Of a stretch of DNA of 51,003 nt, positions 45,026 to 51,003 are shown piece by piece (the stretch's first letter is position 1; each line of letters opens with the position of its first letter). Source of the stretch: Pirellula sp. (GTDB lineage: Bacteria > Planctomycetota > Planctomycetia > Pirellulales > Pirellulaceae). The position numbers and the translations under genes were made by a program. The notes beneath the pieces are model-generated. The model did no database searches. It was not told the DNA's origin and saw only the letters and a list, made by a program, of their open reading frames with translations. The stretch covers positions 1-51,003 of the forward strand of contig JAIPFP010000010.1 of the NCBI GenBank assembly GCA_021736575.1. Direction: 5' to 3'.

Positions 45026-47056
45026 CTAACTGCCAATAACCCCACCGTCACGTCTTCGTATGGCGATGGTCGCGGAGCGGGGGCGTCCCCCATCCGGTCC
45101 GTCCGGCCAGTTGCTGTACTTGGTTGGCGCCATCGGGTCGCTGACTTCGTCGGCTGGCTCACCTGGGTGTTGAATGTTGACGAACATGGTCTTGCGATCG
45201 GGCGTCATAGCAATTCCAGTTATTTCGCAACCGCGAGGACCGGTTAAAAAGCGACGTACTTCCCCCGAAACAGGATCTGCCGCGAGCATCATGTTATTAC
45301 CGAGCTCGACGTAACCATCCTTTCCAAGGACGCTGCTGGACATGTCGGTTTGGATCCAAAGAACGCCAGACGAGTCAAATTTCAGACCGTCCGGGCATCC
45401 GAAGGCATCGCCCATGACATTGCCATGATGCGTCGGGTCCTTGTGAGCTGGGTTCCCAGCGACGACGAACACTTTCCACTGAAAGCTCAAGGCTGCAGGA
45501 TCGTCGCTATTCTCCTTCCAACGCAAGATATGTCCGAACAAGTTGTTAGCCCTTGGGTTTGCAGCGTCGGCTTCCTTACGACTTTTGTTGTTCGTAAGCG
45601 AAACATAGACCTCGTGGGTCTTTGGGTGGACAGCGACCCACTCAGGACGATCCATCGGTGTAGCACCAGCAGCAGTGGCCGCTAAGCGTGTTCGAATGCA
45701 GATATCTGCTTGGTCGAAACCCTCGCTATCGTTGGAATGTTTCTTCGTTGGAATTCCATTCTCTCCAGGCACAAGTGCCAACCATCGACCGGTTCCATCG
45801 GCATCGAACCGAGCGACATACAGCGTTCCCTCATCCAAGAGGTTGTTGCTCGAACCGTTGCCATTTTCGGATGTCTTCCAAACGTTCTTTGAAACGAATT
45901 TGTAGACAAATTCATTCATCTCATCGTCCCCCATATAGACGACGATCCGACCGTCTTTCGCGACCACGAGCTCTGCGTTCTCATGTTTGATTCTGCCCAA
46001 AGCCGTTCGCTTAATAGGCTTGGAACTTGGATCAAACGGATCGATTTCGACTACAAATCCAAATCGCTTCGAATCATTGTCCGGGTTGGCAAGATCGAAT
46101 CGACGATCTTGTTCCCACCATCGAAAGGCTCCTACCTTTTGACCATTGATGGTATAGGCAAAGCCGCTTGGGTTAAGTCCATATCGTTTTTGGTCGGCCG
46201 AGGGTGTGAACTTTGGTTCGTTGGTCCCAAAGACCCCTTGGAAATTCTCTTCGCACGTAAGATACGTTCCCCATGGAGTTCGACCGGCCGCACAATTGTT
46301 GATAGTTCCGCGTACTGGCTCGCCCAGTTGCCCTGCCGCAGGCCCCGAGATCTTCATCGGCGTGTCCGCAGTGATTCGACGTGCTTTAGGAGACGGCCTT
46401 AGTTCCCACTTGCCGGCCGCATTGCGCTCGATTTCAACAATCGATACTCCATGAGAGGCCATCGATTTACGTACTTTCTCAAGGGGCATGAGTGCCGGTG
46501 GCAAAGGCTCCAAGCCATCCGAAAAAAGAAGCACTTGATCGGTGTACTCATGGTTGACCGCGAGCAAACCACGCTGATTGGGATCCTGCCCGGGGATTGC
46601 AAAGAACTCCATTCCGTCGTGCCCCATACCTGCTTGGAGCATCTGTTCGTCAGCCGTGTTCGACGCATCCGCACGGAACTTTGGCGTCGAGCCATTGATC
46701 GGGTCGCCCCAGCGATAAAGCACTTCCGTTTCGTAACCTTCGGGAACAACCACGGCGTCGCTTTGTGAAGCGGAAACATTCTTGAAATGGAAGAGGGATG
46801 TCGGAACGTTGGGCTCCACCACTTCGCGAGTCGCAACTTCTGCAGCCTCGCTCGAATTCGACAACAACGCAGAGCAAGCTCCCACCATCGCAACATTCAA
46901 GAATGACCTTCGATCAAGCGACTGTTCAATCATTTCCCGAAGAGGTGTTGCCCGAAGAGGTGTTGCCCCAAGCGATGTTGCCCCATGCGATGTTGATTGT
47001 GAATCCACTTCAGAATGGCTCTCGGTGTTCATGGTTTGTGATGGGTTCGTGGTCAT
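45026..47056 (-). CDS. phoX: PhoX-type alkaline phosphatase (DUF839) with Tat signal
   Basis: Predicted exported phosphatase that releases phosphate from organic esters, with Ca2+ and Fe as cofactors in the characterised family. The 676-residue product has a twin-arginine leader (R49-R50-S-F-L then NVAMVGACSALL). Family blocks follow: VPEGYETEVLYRWGDPI, AVNHEYTD, CAAGRTPWGTYLTCEENFQG, KRTALGRIKHENAELVVA, VVYMGDDE, FGCPDGLKFDSSGVLWIQTD and GPRGCEITGIAMTPD. The start ATG 47056 lies four bases after the stop of the ArsC-like gene, so the two are co-translated. The frame reaches 47197 inside that gene but is not coding there. The N-terminus before the Tat motif holds 15-base repeats. Confidence 0.9.
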   Translation of the reverse strand: MTTNPSQTMNTESHSEVDSQSTSHGATSLGATPLRATPLREMIEQSLDRRSFLNVAMVGACSALLSNSSEAAEVATREVVEPNVPTSLFHFKNVSASQSDAVVVPEGYETEVLYRWGDPINGSTPKFRADASNTADEQMLQAGMGHDGMEFFAIPGQDPNQRGLLAVNHEYTDQVLLFSDGLEPLPPALMPLEKVRKSMASHGVSIVEIERNAAGKWELRPSPKARRITADTPMKISGPAAGQLGEPVRGTINNCAAGRTPWGTYLTCEENFQGVFGTNEPKFTPSADQKRYGLNPSGFAYTINGQKVGAFRWWEQDRRFDLANPDNDSKRFGFVVEIDPFDPSSKPIKRTALGRIKHENAELVVAKDGRIVVYMGDDEMNEFVYKFVSKNVWKTSENGNGSSNNLLDEGTLYVARFDADGTGRWLALVPGENGIPTKKHSNDSEGFDQADICIRTRLAATAAGATPMDRPEWVAVHPKTHEVYVSLTNNKSRKEADAANPRANNLFGHILRWKENSDDPAALSFQWKVFVVAGNPAHKDPTHHGNVMGDAFGCPDGLKFDSSGVLWIQTDMSSSVLGKDGYVELGNNMMLAADPVSGEVRRFLTGPRGCEITGIAMTPDRKTMFVNIQHPGEPADEVSDPMAPTKYSNWPDGPDGGRPRSATIAIRRRDGGVIGS
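46937..46996 (-). repeat. 15-bp tandem repeat in phoX leader
   Basis: Four units of 15 bases (two identical ccgaagaggtgttgc, then two variants ending gcgatgttg) at 46937-46951, 46952-46966, 46967-46981 and 46982-46996. On the coding strand they add repeats of ATPLR/ATSLG ahead of the Tat motif, lengthening the N-region of the leader. Confidence 0.88.
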
Positions 47057-47060
47057 GGCG

Positions 47061-47765
47061 TTACTTGACGTTTGGTTGATGCACAAGGGACATAACGTAG
47101 AGCATTTCTCTGGCGATCTGCTCGCCCCGCTTGTCGTAGGTGGCGGATTCACTCGGCGTACCATCCGAGACCTTGGGGTCATCGTATGGAATTGCAACTC
47201 GCAAATCGCATCCAGGAGCTGTTGGACATGCCTTGTCGGCTTGCGAGCAAGTCATGATTGCACAATAGCCACTGGTTGGGTTCGGAGCATCATTGTAGAC
47301 TTTGGAAAAACAAGTGATAGGCTCTCCACTATCTTGGAAACGTACGGAATAGTGAGGGTTGGCATCCGAAGGGGACGTCGCGTCCGCTTTGAAACCAGAG
47401 CGTTTCAACGCTGCAATCGTGCGAGGGTTGCAAGCCGTGGCTTCCGTCCCACCCGAGAATGAGACGACGTTTTTGATTCCGTAGTGAGATGCAGCCGTTT
47501 GCGCCCACACTTGTGTGAAATGACTTCGCCGCGAATTATGAGTGCACACGAAGGTCAGTTTGGCAGGCTTGCCTTGCGAGTCGCATTTTTGAATGTAGAC
47601 GGCTAATTGCTTTAGCTGCGCTTTTCGCTCGTCGGATATCTCGCCAAACTCGGCCTTGCGCTGTTCAACAAATTTCGCAATCTCTGGGTAAAGTTCGGCA
47701 CGCGTCGAAGTTGTTGTCATTGAGAACATCCACAAACAAGAAAGTATTGTCAAAGAACGTATCAT
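47061..47765 (-). CDS. Exported ArsC/LMW-PTP-like protein
   Basis: Protein of 234 residues related to low-molecular-weight phosphatases and thioredoxin-coupled arsenate reductases. A signal peptide (LTILSCLWMFSMTTTS) and a helical spacer precede the phosphate-binding loop C74-THNSR-R80-S. The ArsC-type redox pair C173-SQADKA-C180-P is present, as is the IPYDDP block with Asp195. The full three-Cys relay is intact, so arsenate reduction or a phosphatase activity is plausible, but the signal peptide would place it outside the cytoplasm, where such enzymes are not usual. GAGGT precedes ATG 47765. It is four bases upstream of phoX. A frame start at 47801 is less likely. Confidence 0.85.
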   Translation of the reverse strand: MIRSLTILSCLWMFSMTTTSTRAELYPEIAKFVEQRKAEFGEISDERKAQLKQLAVYIQKCDSQGKPAKLTFVCTHNSRRSHFTQVWAQTAASHYGIKNVVSFSGGTEATACNPRTIAALKRSGFKADATSPSDANPHYSVRFQDSGEPITCFSKVYNDAPNPTSGYCAIMTCSQADKACPTAPGCDLRVAIPYDDPKVSDGTPSESATYDKRGEQIAREMLYVMSLVHQPNVK

Positions 47766-47821
47766 GTCTACCTCACTCTGTAGGTCGCCTGAACACATCA
47801 AAACCGAGCGCGTAGATTATC

Positions 47822-49198
47822 TCATGTGCGGTTTCTGGCAATCCCGGCGTTGTTAAGAATCGGTGAAGAGTCGTGGAGTTTTATGGAAGTTCCAGCCTTG
47901 ATTCTCGAAAAATAGACTGCCGCGATGACCGTAAAGACCAAGCTAATCGCCACCGATATCCAGCAGGCCCACCGAAACCCGATCAAAATTTGCGTTGTAG
48001 AAGAAACGTCTGCCTTTGCCAAAAAGTTTCGGAAGATCATGATGGCGACATACCCGCAGTAACCTAACGAATCAACAATGTACATCAGAAAGCCAATGTT
48101 GCCCCGATCGCGGGTCAACGCAATCATCCGCTCGAACACCGTCGTGTGAATGGCCACATAGGGCAAGTACAGGCCCGCTCCGACCATTACCATAAATCCA
48201 AGCGGCGAAATGATCGACATGTCTTGAAGAATCATTGAGCCAGCGATCATCAGAAAGCCTACGAAGGATACGCCAAATGAAAGCATCAAAGCTCGCTTGT
48301 TGTCCCGAATTGCAACGCTGAGACCGTTTACCACAAGCACGATGGCTGCAACACATGTATCGATTGTCGCATAGGCTGAGGGCTTTACGTTCGCCCCCAT
48401 GCCCGAAAGTATCTCGGGCGCAAAGTCGTCTCGAAAACTCCGAAGGATGGTCGTCAAAAAGTACAAGACAGCCACCGATCCAATGCCAACGCCGTACGTC
48501 GACAGCAAGCTCCATCGATCTGCTCCCGACATGGGCGAACGTTCGCTTCGTTCCAGAATATCTCGATCAGTGGGTGAAGGGACTTGCGCAAGCATCCAAA
48601 CACTTACCAGCAACGGAACGACAAATAACAGCCCTGCAATAAACGGCATCCATCGTTCTGCAACCACCATCGAAAGCCCTAACGATTCGGTCGAATAACC
48701 AAGTACCCATTGCCCAATCGTTTTCGAAAAGCCACCCGCCAATATAAAACTTGCACAAAGCCCCGCCGTCAAGGCTTCTGTCATGCGTCGCCCCTCAAGG
48801 AAACCGAGCACCAGACCAAAGACCATCCCCAGCGGCAGCCCATTCAGAAAAATGGCGAGTATATGAAACGGTGGGGGAACGAGAGCAAACAAGAGCAATG
48901 CCAAGTGAGACGCCAAGATCAACCCCAGCAGCAACACCGCGCGCTTGCCGCGAGACACTTCCGAAACAACTTTTACTCCGATCAGTTTCGAAATCAGATA
49001 ACCGATCACTTGAGCTGAAACCAGCAGGGTCTTCTGATCCCAATCCGACAAAACGGCTTCTTTGTAGGACGCAGCCGTGAAAGGCTTTCGGAACATATAC
49101 ATGCAAAAGTACGTCCCGAAGGCAGCGGTAACCGCCCACAGGTTGAGCAACCATGGACGTTTGCTCAATTCAAGTTGAAGTCGTGAGGTAAAGTACAT
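47822..49198 (-). CDS. MFS transporter, DUF5690-like
   Basis: Membrane protein of 458 residues with about twelve hydrophobic helices. The N-terminal motif TYFCMYMFRKPFTAASYKEA (29-48) and the EGRRMTEALTAGLCASFILA loop fit the DUF5690 branch of the major facilitator superfamily. The substrate is not known from sequence. Its place between an HD-domain protein linked to phosphonates (22 bases upstream) and the ArsC-like/phoX pair suggests phosphonate or organophosphate uptake. That is inference from neighbours only. Confidence 0.8.
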   Translation of the reverse strand: MYFTSRLQLELSKRPWLLNLWAVTAAFGTYFCMYMFRKPFTAASYKEAVLSDWDQKTLLVSAQVIGYLISKLIGVKVVSEVSRGKRAVLLLGLILASHLALLLFALVPPPFHILAIFLNGLPLGMVFGLVLGFLEGRRMTEALTAGLCASFILAGGFSKTIGQWVLGYSTESLGLSMVVAERWMPFIAGLLFVVPLLVSVWMLAQVPSPTDRDILERSERSPMSGADRWSLLSTYGVGIGSVAVLYFLTTILRSFRDDFAPEILSGMGANVKPSAYATIDTCVAAIVLVVNGLSVAIRDNKRALMLSFGVSFVGFLMIAGSMILQDMSIISPLGFMVMVGAGLYLPYVAIHTTVFERMIALTRDRGNIGFLMYIVDSLGYCGYVAIMIFRNFLAKADVSSTTQILIGFRWACWISVAISLVFTVIAAVYFSRIKAGTSIKLHDSSPILNNAGIARNRT

Positions 49199-49220
49199 TC
49201 TGGATTTTTATAGGATGATC

Positions 49221-49784
49221 CTACGCAGTTGCCGCTTCGGAACAAACCGTTAGCAAGGGAACAAAATACTCAATGTTGGGTATTTCCTTTTGCTCATCCT
49301 TGGCCAGATCATCCCATCGCCGAAGCACCAACGCTTCCTGGCAGTAAGGCTCGGCGCGAAATGATTCAAGCTCATCGTTCGACATGAGTCCCCCTTGATC
49401 GTGAAAGCTCTTGAGCGACGTGGGTGATAACGAGTGAGCGTATTCCGGCTCGACGGTGCAAAGAAATCGCTTTGCCAGCACGTGAAGTCGCACTGGATCT
49501 GCCACCTCGATTCCAAAGTTGGTCAGCAACCACTGGTACGCTTTTTCTTCGTGAAAATCATTCAGGTCTTCGTCATCGCTTTCAGGTAAATCACACTCGC
49601 CGATGATATGCCCAATATCATGGAGCAGCGCCGCAACCACCAACGGTCGGCTCGCTCCCGACTCCTCGGCAAGGAGGGCGGCTTGGATCGCGTGTTCCGA
49701 TTGCGATACACACTCGTCGCCGTACCGACCATTTCCACGCTCTTGAAAGACTCGGATGACCCTCTCGACTGCTTTGTTTTTCAT
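49221..49784 (-). CDS. PhnZ-like HD-domain protein of phosphonate-degradation loci
   Basis: Mixed-valent di-iron HD-domain protein of 187 residues. It matches the HDIG-type proteins associated with phosphonate degradation: RYGDECVSQSEHAIQAALLA gives the gating Tyr21 and Glu24 pair and metal-binding His31, and LLHDIGH gives His55, Asp56 and His59. All sit three residues before the PhnZ positions known to me. PhnZ oxidatively cleaves 2-amino-1-hydroxyethylphosphonate to glycine and phosphate. No PhnY partner is visible, so the substrate may differ. A GGAAG lies a few bases before the ATG. It is 22 bases upstream of the transporter. Confidence 0.85.
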   Translation of the reverse strand: MKNKAVERVIRVFQERGNGRYGDECVSQSEHAIQAALLAEESGASRPLVVAALLHDIGHIIGECDLPESDDEDLNDFHEEKAYQWLLTNFGIEVADPVRLHVLAKRFLCTVEPEYAHSLSPTSLKSFHDQGGLMSNDELESFRAEPYCQEALVLRRWDDLAKDEQKEIPNIEYFVPLLTVCSEAATA

Positions 49785-49807
49785 TATTTTCTTCCATTAG
49801 ACGAGCC

Positions 49808-49928
49808 TGATAACCCGACACGTAAGTGAGGGACCAATGATAACCCGATACGTAAGTTGCTTTAATCGTACGACGGACTTCCGAGTCCGTCGAATTTCCC
49901 ATTGACGGACTTGGAAGTCCGTCGTACG
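49808..49928. repeat. Direct and inverted repeats between phnX and the HD-domain gene
   Basis: Two copies of tgataacccgayacgtaagt lie at 49808-49827 and 49838-49857. They are followed by a 16-base inverted repeat cgtacgacggacttcc / ggaagtccgtcgtacg (49867-49882 and 49913-49928), each arm itself palindromic (gacggactt-aagtccgtc). The unit looks like a small mobile or recombination-prone element. It separates two halves of the phosphonate locus and may influence read-through. Confidence 0.85.
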
Positions 49929-50064
49929 GACCTTACTCGCCTTATCACACGTGCCACTAGACTTTGACCATCGAAAACTTGAGCGTTAAATGATAGCCAA
50001 TACCCGCTGGTCATTCTGAAGATCGGATGCAGATCCGAAGAAGGAATTGTGAAGATCCTTGCCT

Positions 50065-50862
50065 TCATTTCTGAAACAATTCTGCGAGCTCAACCACCGA
50101 TTCCACCACAAGATCAGCTCCCGCTCGCAAGAACTCTTGTTCGATGCCGAGGAGTGTTGCGTGCAATTCACTCGGATGGATCTTTTCAACATCAGACTCG
50201 GACAAACCGAGAGCATTCCCTGTTTTGGAAACGGCCACGGAGATGCAACCGGCATTTCGCCCCGCGTGAATGCCCGCTACTGAGTCATCCACGATCATCA
50301 CGTTTTTCATCGGATAGACACCGAGCAGTTCGGCTGCCCGAAAGTTGAGCCATGGTGCCGGTCGACCAGCGGTCACTTCGTCCGAGCAAACCGAGACATC
50401 AGGAGAATAGCCCTGAGCTGCTGCAAACGGTATGACAACATCCAAGAGTTCTCGGGTGTAACCTGTGGTTGAGCCGATCTTGATCCCTTGTTTTCGAAAA
50501 AATTCAATCGCTTGCGGAACGCCCGAAATCGGCGTTGAATGAGTGCTCAATATTTGTTTCTGCAACACAAGGAAAGTTTCGTACAGTTGCAGAACGTCCG
50601 ATTCTTTCGGATCGAAACCGTAGAGTGATTTCCATTTCATCGCGATGCGGGGCATGGCAAACATCGCTCGAATGTGGTCGAGTTTGGCTTGACCCATGGG
50701 TTCTCGCGCTTCGGCTTCGGTGACTTCGATTCCGCAATGGGAAAAGATACTTTTAAAAACGGCGACAGGAGCCAGGCTACCGAAGTCGATGGTGGTTCCC
50801 GCCCAGTCGAATAAAATCGCCTTAACTGAGGCAAAATCGATTGGTATTTCGGCTCGCATCAT
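50065..50862 (-). CDS. phnX: Phosphonoacetaldehyde hydrolase
   Basis: HAD-superfamily C-P bond-cleaving enzyme giving acetaldehyde and phosphate, the last step of 2-aminoethylphosphonate breakdown. The 265-residue product has the signature FDWAGTTIDFGS with nucleophile Asp19. The Schiff-base Lys60 lies in MGQAKLDHI, and the later HAD motifs STTGYTRELLDVV and MIVDDSVAGIHAGRNAG are intact; the Asp and Lys spacing equals that of the characterised enzyme. ATG 50862 overlaps the stop of the upstream FAD oxidoreductase as ATGA, so the pair is translationally coupled. An in-frame TTG at 50877 is not needed. Confidence 0.93.
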   Translation of the reverse strand: MMRAEIPIDFASVKAILFDWAGTTIDFGSLAPVAVFKSIFSHCGIEVTEAEAREPMGQAKLDHIRAMFAMPRIAMKWKSLYGFDPKESDVLQLYETFLVLQKQILSTHSTPISGVPQAIEFFRKQGIKIGSTTGYTRELLDVVIPFAAAQGYSPDVSVCSDEVTAGRPAPWLNFRAAELLGVYPMKNVMIVDDSVAGIHAGRNAGCISVAVSKTGNALGLSESDVEKIHPSELHATLLGIEQEFLRAGADLVVESVVELAELFQK

Positions 50863-51003
50863 GATTCTTGACTCCAACGTTTCCAGGTTCGTTCGGCAAC
50901 ACCAAAAGCAAGTGTCATTCCACTTCCACCCAGGCCTGTCGCAATGTGAACATTTGGGATCGGCTCGCTTTCGAACACGATTCCATCCGCATATTTCGAA
51001 TAC
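50859..51003 (-). CDS. FAD-dependent oxidoreductase of phosphonate locus, C-terminal end only
   Basis: The last 47 codons of a gene entering from beyond the window edge. The minus-strand frame reads NVHIATGLGGSGMTLAFGVA and ends KRWSQES then TGA (50859-50861). The ATGLGGSGMT stretch is the C-terminal FAD-contacting motif of glycine-oxidase/DAO-like oxidoreductases, a group repeatedly found beside phnX and the HD-domain gene and proposed to oxidise aminoethylphosphonates to phosphonoacetaldehyde. Coupling to phnX by a four-base overlap supports that role. The N-terminal part is not visible. Confidence 0.8.
   Translation of the reverse strand, partial: YSKYADGIVFESEPIPNVHIATGLGGSGMTLAFGVAERTWKRWSQES

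Overview
The window reads as a chromosome segment of a planctomycete, most likely of the Pirellulales group (Rhodopirellula/Blastopirellula relatives). The assignment rests on family content: two DUF1501 + DUF1549/DUF1553 (planctomycete-type cytochrome) modules, a DUF1570 metalloprotease-like protein, a Cys-rich BBP2-type porin, DUF1573, and many short palindromic intergenic repeats of the kind common in these genomes. By eye the base composition is close to balanced. No rRNA, tRNA or CRISPR array was recognised.

Layout. 0-2.6 kb (-): a YciI-like protein and a single-chain EutB-EutC ethanolamine ammonia-lyase with a Tat-like leader. 2.9-6.9 kb (+): holA, a secreted ricin-like protein and a prepilin-peptidase-like membrane protein lacking the protease half. 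6.9-14.3 kb: a sialate O-acetylesterase, an iron alcohol dehydrogenase (-), a porin with a clear terminator, a SMUG1-type uracil-DNA glycosylase, and an N-formylglutamate-amidohydrolase/BPL_N fusion. 14.3-16.0 kb is a scrap region: a duplicated ~135-bp element, 7-bp tandem repeats, a shattered Old Yellow Enzyme gene and the last codons of a short-chain dehydrogenase. 16.0-18.2 kb (-): GNAT, DUF1570 and GroES-like. 18.3-23.6 kb (+) is a core translation/replication block: rplY-pth-rpsF-ssb-rplI-hypothetical-gatA. 23.6-25.5 kb: Uma2 nuclease-like and a class II cytochrome c among palindromic repeats.

25.5-40.5 kb holds two divergent modules of planctomycete secreted proteins: DUF1501 + PSCyt1/DUF1549/DUF1553 on the minus strand, and DNRLRE, DUF1501, PPC-domain, DUF1549/DUF1553, cytochrome-WD40 and PQQ-propeller genes on the plus strand. 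40.5-45.0 kb is an accessory island. It carries three secreted minus-strand proteins (a hypothetical, a ten-cysteine small protein and a DUF1573 protein) and a bacterial nitric oxide synthase oxygenase gene. The NOS gene is flanked on both sides by short, diverged copies of pieces of the DUF1553, WD40 and PQQ genes lying 4-7 kb upstream.

45.0-51.0 kb (all -) looks like a phosphorus-acquisition locus. It has a PhoX-type phosphatase, an exported ArsC/LMW-PTP-like protein with a complete three-cysteine relay, a DUF5690-like MFS transporter, a PhnZ-like HD-domain protein, phosphonoacetaldehyde hydrolase (phnX), and the 3' end of a FAD-dependent oxidoreductase that overlaps phnX by ATGA.

The strongest candidates for new biology are the NOS gene in its mosaic of duplicated fragments, the ten-Cys/DUF1573 secreted trio beside it, the exported ArsC-like protein coupled to PhoX, and the Tat-leader EutBC fusion. 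All functional statements are inferred from sequence reading only; no database search was run.
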